16,829 bases of DNA from positions 1 through 16,829 of the forward strand of contig JASLCP010000021.1 in NCBI GenBank assembly GCA_030151825.1, given 5' to 3'. Positions within the stretch are counted from its first letter, which is position 1. The number at the start of each line of letters is the position of its first letter. Below, piece by piece: positions 6,835 to 14,009 of the stretch. The notes under the pieces are model-generated. The model had not been told where the DNA came from and made no database searches. It worked only from the letters and a program-made list of their open reading frames with translations. Both the position numbers and the translations under genes were made by a program. Source of the DNA: Candidatus Saccharimonadales bacterium (GTDB lineage Bacteria > Patescibacteriota > Saccharimonadia > Saccharimonadales > Saccharimonadaceae).

Positions 6835-6843
6835 ATTATACCA
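6835..6843 (-). promoter_or_regulatory. ruvB promoter (extended -10)
   Basis: On the minus strand, TGG-TATAAT (6843-6835), 11 nt before the ATG at 6823. A second hexamer, TATAAC (6834-6829), lies 5 nt before the ATG and might also be used. Either choice gives zero to five leader bases. Confidence 0.6.
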
Positions 6844-6906
6844 TCATATTGTGATACTCGGAAGGATACACAACTAACCATAAGCTATTGTATTTTTATA
6901 TAAATA

Positions 6907-6915
6907 TGTTATAAT
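6907..6915 (+). promoter_or_regulatory. Promoter of the unassigned gene at 6922
   Basis: Extended -10 TGT-TATAAT (TG 6907-6908, hexamer 6910-6915) ending 6 nt before the ATG. A partial -35 TTGTAT (6888-6893) lies 16 nt upstream. No Shine-Dalgarno site is seen, so a leaderless mRNA is predicted. Confidence 0.7.
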
Positions 6916-6921
6916 GCTGCC

Positions 6922-7719
6922 ATGACGCGAACAAAGACACACATCCCCGAAAAACTCGCTGTTCATGTCGACGATGCCCTCCTTGACGCCAACGTTGATA
7001 ACTATCCTCATATGGACCACGAACTATCGGCCGGAGAGACCGAGGCTGTCGCACGTATCCGCCAAAAGCTCGGTTCACTATCATTGTTTCATGCCACCAA
7101 AAACCATTCGCATAACTTTCACGCTACCGGCATCCTTCCCAGTAGCCACCTCCCTCGCTTGCACCGCGACAATCAAAGCACGCTCGACCGTTCACTCGGT
7201 CTTGACGAGTATACCTTTATGCACTGGGCGCCCGATCGTCGCAGTATTTATGGCGACCGATTACTCCGCATTAATACCGCAGCCGTGTTAATGGCACCAA
7301 ACACACTCGTTAGCCCAAGTGACATTCCGACGCAACTGGCACCCTTTTATTTTAGTCGCCGCAAGACATTCGGTGAACTCAAGACAGCCCGCAAGCATCG
7401 CCTTGACCGCTACTTCTCTAGCCTAGTTCGTGGCGATGACTGGATGGAAATCACGGCCCGCGATGCGTTGTTTTCAGCAATTCATCACGAAAATCCCCTC
7501 CAGCGATTTGACGCCCCGGGGCAACTTGGCGAAATTAAACACCTTGGGCCCATTACACCCGACATGATTACCGGAGAAATCACTACTCCTGCCGCAGAAT
7601 CCCACGAATTAACGCGAATGGCCAAACAGGGGTTTATCTTCCCGCGCACCCCTAATACCTCATCAGCGATGGACACCATTAACGAATGGCGAGATATTAT
7701 TGATATTGCACGCAGCTAG
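6922..7719 (+). CDS. Unassigned protein, possible ADP-ribosyltransferase fold
   Basis: Soluble protein of 265 aa with no signal peptide or membrane span; I do not recognise the family. Three spaced segments recall the ADP-ribosyltransferase (DarT/KptA/toxin) fold. These are LFHATKNHSHNFHATGIL (residues 55-72, with H57 and the following G-I-L), a strand-like block YGDRLLRINTAAVLM (110-124), and GEIKHLGPITPDMI (203-216). In that fold a catalytic Glu often begins a strand followed by a G-x-I-x-P turn; E204 would be the candidate. This is pattern recall only and must be tested by structure prediction. The gene has its own strong leaderless promoter, is divergent from ruvB, and its stop abuts the ruvA stop with no bases between. 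It could be a stress, nucleic-acid-modifying or toxin-like enzyme, or none of these. Confidence 0.75.
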   Translation: MTRTKTHIPEKLAVHVDDALLDANVDNYPHMDHELSAGETEAVARIRQKLGSLSLFHATKNHSHNFHATGILPSSHLPRLHRDNQSTLDRSLGLDEYTFMHWAPDRRSIYGDRLLRINTAAVLMAPNTLVSPSDIPTQLAPFYFSRRKTFGELKTARKHRLDRYFSSLVRGDDWMEITARDALFSAIHHENPLQRFDAPGQLGEIKHLGPITPDMITGEITTPAAESHELTRMAKQGFIFPRTPNTSSAMDTINEWRDIIDIARS

Positions 7720-8295
7720 CTATTGCTTGAGCGCCTGTGTCACTCGGTCGGCCGTCGATAAGTCGGTTGACACGCCTTCGAGTGCTTTGCTCGCGTCCTG
7801 TAGATTGTAGCCTAACGCCATCAGTGCCTCAAGCGCCTCATCGGCATGCGCCAGCAGGTGTGTTTCACCTGTCGACGTCGTGTTGTAGCTTAGCGCTAGC
7901 CCAACTTTATCATGCAAATCAACCACAACGCGCTCGGCGGTTTTCTTGCCTACGCCACTGGCTTTGGCGATAAATGTCACGTCGCTACTGGCAATCGCGC
8001 TACGTACTGTTTCACTATCAGCCAAGCTCAAAATCGCCAGCGCCGCCTTCGGCCCAACGCCCTGCACACCAATCAGCAGTTCAAATAATTTCTTGGCCGC
8101 CAAACTCGAAAAACCAAACAAATCCTGTGCCTGCTCGCGGATATGGTGATGCGTATAAAACTTCACTTGCTCATGTAGCGCCGCTCGTTCATAATCACCA
8201 AGCGGTACGTTGATTTCGTAGCCAACGCCATGAACATCAACGATGACTGACGAGCCAAATTTTTCTGCTACTTCCCCAAGTACATGTGCAATCAT
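7720..8295 (-). CDS. ruvA: RuvA, Holliday junction-binding protein
   Basis: RuvA of 191 aa, the tetrameric junction-recognition subunit that loads RuvB. It has the N-terminal OB fold (about residues 1-62, MIAHVLGEVAEKFGSSVIVD), tandem helix-hairpin-helix motifs (LIGVQGVGPKAALAIL and ASGVGKKTAERVVVDL) and a small C-terminal domain III that contacts RuvB (about 145-191, including ALMALGYNLQDASKAL). It lies 40 bp downstream of the PBP gene. No strong promoter is seen there; a CACAAT preceded by TGA lies 9 nt before the ATG and is only a weak candidate, so co-transcription from the PBP gene is possible. Confidence 0.97.
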   Translation of the reverse strand: MIAHVLGEVAEKFGSSVIVDVHGVGYEINVPLGDYERAALHEQVKFYTHHHIREQAQDLFGFSSLAAKKLFELLIGVQGVGPKAALAILSLADSETVRSAIASSDVTFIAKASGVGKKTAERVVVDLHDKVGLALSYNTTSTGETHLLAHADEALEALMALGYNLQDASKALEGVSTDLSTADRVTQALKQ

Positions 8296-8335
8296 AGTGC
8301 TTCTATTGTGTCACACCACGGCGGTTTTGAGAAGG

Positions 8336-10786
8336 TTACGGGGTACGATTACGTGGCCCGTTGCCCGAACCATTGTTACCGCTCGTGTCGCCTGATCCTG
8401 TACCAACCGATACCATCGTTGACTGTGATATCGGGCTACCACTGCCCGACGGGGTAAAGGTCGCCGTAATCTGATGTGTACCCTGCGTCAATGACGATGT
8501 CGTCAACGTTGCCGTCCCATTCGATACCGTGATGGTCCCAAGCGCCGTGCCGCCATCTCGGAATGAGACTGTCCCCTGTGCGGTTGCCGGCGTGATGGTT
8601 GCCGTCAGTGTCACGCTTGACCCTACTGGTACTTGTCCGCTCGGCGAGCTGACAAGCGTCATCGTGCTTTTGACGGTTTCGTTATCTTGATCGTCGGTCT
8701 CTTCTTTGGGTTTCTCGTCGGTTTTTTCAGGTTGCTGTTTGACCGAGCAACGTGACTGCGGAAGATAATTCGACAAGAAATATTCGGTATGCGTTTTGCC
8801 TTTGACCGAGGTATCTGCGAGGCTCCCATCACTACAGACATCGCGCTGTACGACTCCGGCTGGCATCGTGAAGTTCGTATCGACTCCGGCCATAACCAAC
8901 CCCATTGCCTTGGTAAAGATTGGTCCTGCCATAATCGAACCGCCATTCGCCATGACCGTATTATCGTTATTACCAACCCATACGCCAATCGCCATTTGCG
9001 GCGTATATCCAATCGTCCATGCATCGCGTGAGTCATCAGTCGTACCTGTTTTGACTGCTACCTTTTTGACAGCGCGCGTCTTGGCATCATAGACATTCAA
9101 CGACGAGCCGAAGACAGCTGCTCGTGCTGCATTATCTGACAAGATGTTTGACAGCAGATACGATGCCTGTTCGGTTTGAATGCGCGTATTTGATTCTTTC
9201 GCCACAAACACTTTTTCGTCATACTTGCTGTTAATCGCTTTGATAGTAGTAGTGTCATATTGCAACCCCTGATTAGCAAATCCAGCATAAGCGTTAGTCA
9301 TTCGCATCAATGGCTGCTCTGCAACACCAAGCGCCAGTGACAATCCGTAATCTTTACTCGTATCAATCGTCAGCCCCATTTTTCGTGCAGTTTGAACAGC
9401 TTTGTCGACACCCAATTTTTGCATGACTTTGACCGCTGGAATATTAAGTGACCAGTCGAGGGCGTTACGAACCGACACCTCGCCACGGAACCGGCGATCA
9501 GCATTTTGCGGTGTATAGCCACCAAAATCGGTCTTTTTGTCATCGATCATCGTCGCCGGCGTAATGAGTCCTTCGGCCAGTGCCTCGGAATAATAAATCG
9601 GCTTAAAGCTACTGCCAGGTTGACGTGGTGTCGTCACCATGTTGACCTTGCCGAACGATTCGTCGTTCCAATCGTAACTACCAATCAACCCACGCACTTC
9701 GCCATTTGTCGGATCGATAGCAACCGCACTGGCGTTACTGCCACCGTTGCGCCGAATCGTTGGCATATTACCATCGACTGCTGTCTGTAGGGCATCTTGC
9801 GTTGACATATCAAGTGTCGTCGTCACCTGATAGCCACTACGCAGCACTTTTTCTTCACCGTACTTTTTATTAAGTTCACCCATGACCATTTCGGTGAAAT
9901 GCGGCGCCTTACTGTTGTCGGCCAACGGCTTAACTTCTTGGAATGGTAATTGTTCTGCAAGTGCTGCTTGTTTTTGCTCGGCAGTAATCACACCGTTATC
10001 CTGCATACGTGTCAAAACAGTATTTTGACGTTCTTTTGCATATTCCATGTTGCCGTACAGTGGCGAATAAGCATTTGGCGCCGGCAATATACCAACCAAC
10101 ATAGCACTTTCACCCAGTGTCAAATCAGCTGGTGTCTTGTTAAAGTATGTCTTGGCCGCGTCCTCAATACCAAAACTGTTACCACCAAAAAACGCCGAGT
10201 TCAGATACATCGCCAAGATTTCGTCCTTGGTATAGGTTCGTTCAATGGCAATCGAAATCGATAATTCTTGGAACTTGCGCAGAAAGTTTTTTGACTCACT
10301 CAGCAGTGTATTTTTGGCAAGCTGCTGCGTTAATGTTGAACCGCCATAATTACTGCCACCTGTCACAACATTGGCATACAGTGCACCAACAATACTAAAA
10401 ATTGAAAAGCCGCCATGTTTATAAAAATTCTTATCTTCGCTTGCGATAAGTGCATGTTTCATATTGTCGCTAATTTGGTCAATCGGCACCAAATCACGAT
10501 GTTTTGCCCGCCCCATACTATATATCTCGGTCTTGCCGTCATTGGCATAGAGCACGATACCGGTATTATTACGGTTCATCAATCGTTCCTGGTCGGCGAT
10601 ATCACGAGCGAAATAAAGGTAGGTAAACAGCGGTATTAAAATCAATAGGGCAACAATCGGCGTACCGATAACCAACAGACGCTGTTTCCAGTTCATATTA
10701 CGCCACCAGCGAAAACGTCGTCGCACCTCCCGTTTGGCAGTTTGCGTCGGAGTCACGCGCTTGGTATATTTTCCTTGGCGTTTCAT
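8336..10786 (-). CDS. Class A penicillin-binding protein with C-terminal Ig-like domain
   Basis: Bifunctional peptidoglycan synthase (816 aa): basic cytoplasmic tail, one membrane anchor (about residues 36-60), a GT51 glycosyltransferase and a transpeptidase. GT51 motifs are EDKNFYKHGG (117-126, catalytic Glu117) and GGSTLTQQLAKN (148-159). Transpeptidase motifs are SSFK (392-395, nucleophile Ser392), SLN (446-448) and KTGT (579-582). An acidic linker (about 685-705) leads to a single Ig-like domain of the Big_3 type (about 707-795, with GTVSFRDGGTALGTITVSNG) and a Ser/Gly/Asn-rich end. The Ig-like tail is unusual for this enzyme and probably binds wall or surface polymers. The ATG is 7 nt after a TATAAT, with no Shine-Dalgarno site. 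Confidence 0.96.
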   Translation of the reverse strand: MKRQGKYTKRVTPTQTAKREVRRRFRWWRNMNWKQRLLVIGTPIVALLILIPLFTYLYFARDIADQERLMNRNNTGIVLYANDGKTEIYSMGRAKHRDLVPIDQISDNMKHALIASEDKNFYKHGGFSIFSIVGALYANVVTGGSNYGGSTLTQQLAKNTLLSESKNFLRKFQELSISIAIERTYTKDEILAMYLNSAFFGGNSFGIEDAAKTYFNKTPADLTLGESAMLVGILPAPNAYSPLYGNMEYAKERQNTVLTRMQDNGVITAEQKQAALAEQLPFQEVKPLADNSKAPHFTEMVMGELNKKYGEEKVLRSGYQVTTTLDMSTQDALQTAVDGNMPTIRRNGGSNASAVAIDPTNGEVRGLIGSYDWNDESFGKVNMVTTPRQPGSSFKPIYYSEALAEGLITPATMIDDKKTDFGGYTPQNADRRFRGEVSVRNALDWSLNIPAVKVMQKLGVDKAVQTARKMGLTIDTSKDYGLSLALGVAEQPLMRMTNAYAGFANQGLQYDTTTIKAINSKYDEKVFVAKESNTRIQTEQASYLLSNILSDNAARAAVFGSSLNVYDAKTRAVKKVAVKTGTTDDSRDAWTIGYTPQMAIGVWVGNNDNTVMANGGSIMAGPIFTKAMGLVMAGVDTNFTMPAGVVQRDVCSDGSLADTSVKGKTHTEYFLSNYLPQSRCSVKQQPEKTDEKPKEETDDQDNETVKSTMTLVSSPSGQVPVGSSVTLTATITPATAQGTVSFRDGGTALGTITVSNGTATLTTSSLTQGTHQITATFTPSGSGSPISQSTMVSVGTGSGDTSGNNGSGNGPRNRTP

Positions 10787-10915
10787 TTGTCTTATTATAC
10801 CAAATTACCATGCTTTTCTACTAGATGGCTTATATCACTCGTTTCGCCTTCGATTGATATACTCGTCATGGATGTCGAATGGCGGCTGATCCTAGTTTGT
10901 GTAGTTGCCCTCCCA
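10787..10915. other. Intergenic region between ruvC and the PBP gene
   Basis: 129 bp between ruvC (ends at 10916 on minus) and the PBP start (10786). It holds the PBP promoter next to the start. I see no convincing hairpin terminator or small RNA in the remainder. Confidence 0.6.
10794..10802 (-). promoter_or_regulatory. PBP gene promoter (extended -10)
   Basis: On the minus strand, TGG-TATAAT (10802-10794) followed by 7 nt and the ATG at 10786. No -35 of quality is seen, and the extended -10 probably compensates. A leaderless mRNA is predicted. Confidence 0.7.
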
Positions 10916-11434
10916 TTATCGACTCTCCTTTTTCGTGGCTGTCTTATGTGGCGTTTCAATGATACCGCGACTCATCATGGCGTGCGTAATCGCTGCCGCC
11001 AAAGCATCGGCGCAATCATCGGGCTTTGGCACTTCGCTTAGGCCGAGTTGTAGACGCACCATTTCTTGGACTTGTTTTTTGTCGGCTTTGCCGTAGCCCG
11101 TCAGTGTCTGCTTTATTTGCATTGGCGTGTATTCCGCGATTGGCATTGCACCCTTTCGGCCCGCCAACATTGCGACACCACGCGCCTGCGCCACACTGAT
11201 TGCTGTCGTAACATTCTGGCCAAAAAATAATTTCTCGATCGACATCACCTCAGGTTTTGTCTCGGCGATAATTTCGGTCAAGCTATCATAGATATCTTCG
11301 AGCCGCTCATCAATCGGTGTATGAGCGGGTGTTGTTACCACGCCCGCGGTCACCATGGTCACTTTGCCTGGACGCACATCAATCACGCCAAACCCCAAAA
11401 TACCCGTTCCTGGATCAATCCCGATAATTCTCAT
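10916..11434 (-). CDS. ruvC: RuvC, Holliday junction resolvase
   Basis: RuvC endonuclease (172 aa), an RNase H-like dimer that cuts Holliday junctions symmetrically. The four acidic active-site residues are visible: D7 in MRIIGIDPGTG, E67 in SIEKLFFG, and D140 and D143 in PDDCADALAAAITH. The length is normal. It is transcribed in the same direction as ruvA and ruvB, but the PBP gene lies between it and ruvA and the lamin-tail gene between it and yebC. A TACAAT -10 lies 7 nt before the ATG and there is no Shine-Dalgarno site, so it is probably a separate leaderless transcript. Confidence 0.97.
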   Translation of the reverse strand: MRIIGIDPGTGILGFGVIDVRPGKVTMVTAGVVTTPAHTPIDERLEDIYDSLTEIIAETKPEVMSIEKLFFGQNVTTAISVAQARGVAMLAGRKGAMPIAEYTPMQIKQTLTGYGKADKKQVQEMVRLQLGLSEVPKPDDCADALAAAITHAMMSRGIIETPHKTATKKESR

Positions 11435-11441
11435 TATGTTT

Positions 11442-11447
11442 ATTGTA
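11442..11447 (-). promoter_or_regulatory. ruvC -10 element
   Basis: TACAAT on the minus strand (11447-11442), 7 nt before the ATG at 11434. No clear -35 or TG extension is seen, so this is weaker evidence than for its neighbours. A leaderless mRNA is predicted. Confidence 0.5.
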
Positions 11448-11468
11448 CCTTACTGTCTTACGAAATGG

Positions 11469-13190
11469 TTAGTGTCGTTTATGGATAGATGAACTGCGTA
11501 GCAGGTCACGCAGTTCGCTCCGCCACTCCCACGCCGCATAGCCGACCGCTACAATCATAATACCGCCCAACACCCACCATCCAACAAATGCTTTAGCGCT
11601 ATCGCGCACCGGGGTAACGGCGTAAGCAGCCGCTGGCACAGCTTTGCTTGGCAACGTGCGACAACGGTTCGTCTCTTCGGATCGATACTGATTGTCCCTG
11701 CATGGCTTGAGCGTGGCCGATGCGGTAACAATAGTGCGACAGCGATTCGTCTCTTCGCTACGATATTGATTTTCTTTACACGGCACCTGTGAACTTGCCG
11801 ATACAAGATTCCGACAGCGATTGGTTTCCTCGGATCGATATTGGCCAAGTTTACAGGCCGCCAAAACACTCGCTGCGGGAATCACTCGGCAGCGACCGGT
11901 TTCTTCACTGCGATATTTACCCTCCCCACAGTCAATTGGCGCCACCTCTGACACCATCTTGTTACACCTACTCGTTGTTTCATTACGTACGTACCCCTCC
12001 GCACAAGGCAGAAATACCATGTCACTATTGTCTGATCCTGGCGTCGGTGCATATGTTTGTCGCCAACCGTCAGCAAAGCGTGCCCACGAAGTGCCACTTG
12101 CCAAATTGCTATATGTTTGACCATCAACCTCCGTGGCACCGTCTGATGACAATAAATACACCGTACCTGTAGTAGTCTTCGTCAATGTCAGTACCGTATC
12201 TTTGATATTAATCGTGCGGTATCCGCCTGCCTCGATAGTATCGTCGCTAAAGATAAATGCCGCACTGACACTACGATTCGTCTGCAGCTGACATCCCGTT
12301 CCATCAATCGCATGATCTGTTGGGTTATGTATCTCGATGAATTGTTCGTCACGATTGGCACCAATTTCCGAAAGATGGAGACCCTCGCAACTATTAACTA
12401 TGGGCGGATCGGGCGGAATGGTACATTCTGGCAGCAGCACAATTTGTTGCGATACACCTACAACAAAATCAGCACTATTATTATCTGTATCAATACCGTT
12501 ATATGTTCCGTCACACTGAGCCATGCGAACAAGGCTCATGTCATTCGCCGGAATCGTGGCAACTGGCGCGGTTTCAAAACATGGTGCCGCCATGCCCCAG
12601 CCAACCATATCGTGTACCACCTGCTGACTATCGACGATACGCACTGACCCTGCGGCAGTATTGGCCATCGATATATCCACTACCATCGACTGGCCGTGGT
12701 CAAGCGTCCCAGTCAGCAACTTTTCGCGCGACCACGACTCGCCGACACAACCGGTTCGCAAAAAACTTGCAATTGCATGTTGCACTTTCCAGCCATCCAG
12801 CATCACGGGTTGCTCAGAAATATTTGTTACCGTTATATATTCTTGCCGCTGCACTCCACCCGCACTGATAGCCGAGCCTCCTAGTCGCACCTCGGTAATC
12901 ACTACGCGGCTGACAGGTGTCACTACAGGTAGTGGTTCCGAGGGTGATGGTGCTACCTCTAGCGTTGTCGGCACAATGGCCGGCGGATTAGTCTCTCGCG
13001 GAGGCACGATAACCTCGGGTAGCGCAGAGATACTACTCTCCTTGGCACCTTCTTCGATAATAGGAGCTACCACCTCTGGCATGTCGGTAGCTACCGGTAC
13101 ATCAATCATGTCAGCAAACACTGCTACCGGCTGCGCCACAACACAAACGACCGCAATGATGATGCTCATGCCAATACGAAAATAGTGCAT
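11469..13190 (-). CDS. Secreted, membrane-anchored lamin-tail protein with cysteine repeats
   Basis: Surface protein of 573 aa. A signal peptide (residues 1-26, cleavage after VFA) leads to an acidic, proline-rich linker (27-95). Two lamin-tail-like (LTD) beta-sandwich domains follow, at about 96-200 (VVITEVRLGG) and 268-388 (LHLSEIGANRDEQFIEIHNP, ending SWARFADGWRQTYAPTPGSDN). Five C-x12-C repeats of about 25 aa span 396-510, four of them built on YRSEET(G/N)RCR. A C-terminal membrane anchor (about 535-556) and a basic tail (RSELRDLLRSSSIHKRH) complete it. The domains would be displayed outside, with the repeats as a stalk near the membrane. Partner and ligand are unknown; host or DNA contact is possible. 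A TATACT lies 7 nt before the ATG. Confidence 0.88.
   Translation of the reverse strand: MHYFRIGMSIIIAVVCVVAQPVAVFADMIDVPVATDMPEVVAPIIEEGAKESSISALPEVIVPPRETNPPAIVPTTLEVAPSPSEPLPVVTPVSRVVITEVRLGGSAISAGGVQRQEYITVTNISEQPVMLDGWKVQHAIASFLRTGCVGESWSREKLLTGTLDHGQSMVVDISMANTAAGSVRIVDSQQVVHDMVGWGMAAPCFETAPVATIPANDMSLVRMAQCDGTYNGIDTDNNSADFVVGVSQQIVLLPECTIPPDPPIVNSCEGLHLSEIGANRDEQFIEIHNPTDHAIDGTGCQLQTNRSVSAAFIFSDDTIEAGGYRTINIKDTVLTLTKTTTGTVYLLSSDGATEVDGQTYSNLASGTSWARFADGWRQTYAPTPGSDNSDMVFLPCAEGYVRNETTSRCNKMVSEVAPIDCGEGKYRSEETGRCRVIPAASVLAACKLGQYRSEETNRCRNLVSASSQVPCKENQYRSEETNRCRTIVTASATLKPCRDNQYRSEETNRCRTLPSKAVPAAAYAVTPVRDSAKAFVGWWVLGGIMIVAVGYAAWEWRSELRDLLRSSSIHKRH
11661..12005 (-). repeat. Tandem cysteine-motif repeat array in the lamin-tail gene
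   Basis: Five in-frame units begin at codons for C396, C421, C446, C471 and C497 (periods 25, 25, 25 and 26 residues). Units 2-5 share the core YRSEETxRCR and are also similar at DNA level, which suggests recent duplication. Unit 1 (GYVRNETTSRC) is diverged. Each unit has two cysteines spaced C-x12-C. Confidence 0.9.
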
Positions 13191-13197
13191 ACCACAT

Positions 13198-13226
13198 AGT
13201 ATACTACAAAATGTGATAAAGCTTAA
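13198..13226 (-). promoter_or_regulatory. Promoter of the lamin-tail gene
   Basis: On the minus strand, TATACT (13203-13198) with a partial -35 TTAAGC (13226-13221) at 17 nt. The -10 ends 7 nt before the ATG at 13190. A leaderless mRNA is predicted. Confidence 0.6.
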
Positions 13227-13232
13227 AATAAA

Positions 13233-13952
13233 CTATATTTCTACTGTAATATCGGCATTAGTGTGTACGTTTACAACATCGTCGAGGTCGTCCAACGCAT
13301 CCAGCACCTTTAGTAATTTGCCCGCTTGCTCGGCGTCATCAACCGTCAGCATAGTTTTAGCAACATATTGAAGTTCCGCATCCTGCACCTCAAGCCCCGT
13401 ATCAATAATTAATTGGCGCACCTTGGCCAAATCTTTTTGATCAGTATAGACAGTTAGCCCCTCGTCTTCTTCAACCGCATCCTCGGCACCAGCATCAAGC
13501 ACCGTCAAGAGCGCGTCCTCACCGCTAGCCGCCACACGAATGACCCCTTTCCGGTCAAATTGAAACATCACGCTACCAGCATCAGCGACGCGACCACCGT
13601 TTTTCACCAACGCATTACGCACTTCAGGAAACGTGCGATTACGATTATCGGTTGCGGTTTCGATAATAATACCCACGCCGCCCGGCCCCATACCTTCATA
13701 CGTGATTTCTTCCAGCGCTGCCGCGTTTTTGTCGTTCACGCGGTCGATGGCACGCTGAATATTGGCATTTGGCATATTGGCCGCTTTGGCCTTTTCGATA
13801 GCAAGCGCCAAGGCCGAGTTCATCGTCGCGTCAGTACCAGCCCGTGCAGCGATAGCAATTTGATTACCGATTTTGGTAAATACGGCGCCTCGCTTGGCGT
13901 CTTTCGCCCCTTTTTCACGTTTGATTGTTGACCATTTGCTATGTCCTGACAT
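13233..13952 (-). CDS. yebC: YebC/TACO1-family protein
   Basis: Full-length YebC-family protein (239 aa). It starts with the invariant MSGHSKWSTIKREKGAKDAK and contains NIQRAIDRVNDKN, YEGMGPGGVGIIIE and TDNRNRTFPEVR. Members have been described both as DNA-binding regulators and as factors that relieve ribosome stalling (the TACO1 role); which applies here cannot be told from sequence. yebC commonly sits beside ruvC-ruvA-ruvB, and here the lamin-tail gene separates it from ruvC. A GGAG site (13960-13963) lies 7 nt before the ATG, so it uses a conventional ribosome binding site. The promoter is probably TATAAA (13975-13970) or TACGAT just upstream. Confidence 0.97.
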   Translation of the reverse strand: MSGHSKWSTIKREKGAKDAKRGAVFTKIGNQIAIAARAGTDATMNSALALAIEKAKAANMPNANIQRAIDRVNDKNAAALEEITYEGMGPGGVGIIIETATDNRNRTFPEVRNALVKNGGRVADAGSVMFQFDRKGVIRVAASGEDALLTVLDAGAEDAVEEDEGLTVYTDQKDLAKVRQLIIDTGLEVQDAELQYVAKTMLTVDDAEQAGKLLKVLDALDDLDDVVNVHTNADITVEI

Positions 13953-13969
13953 GCCTTGTCTCCACTAGA

Positions 13970-13980
13970 TTTATATCGTA
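13970..13980 (-). promoter_or_regulatory. Candidate yebC promoter
   Basis: Overlapping minus-strand hexamers TACGAT (13980-13975) and TATAAA (13975-13970) in an AT-rich stretch downstream of comEC. The first would give a leader of about 16 nt carrying the GGAG site; the second would start right at that site. The choice is uncertain. Confidence 0.4.
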
Positions 13981-14009
13981 TTTATTTTATTGTAACAGAT
14001 ACGGCGCAC

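Noticed and set aside
8296..8335. Possible terminator hairpin between the PBP gene and ruvA.
   Set aside because: Only short imperfect pairings (for example GTG-TGA-CAC) without a T-run, so not supported.
10868..11041. Plus-strand ORF starting at ATG 10868, preceded by a TATACT.
   Set aside because: Most of it is antisense to ruvC, it has no -35 or family resemblance, and the codon content looks like a shadow frame. A chance -10 is likely in AT-rich intergenic DNA.
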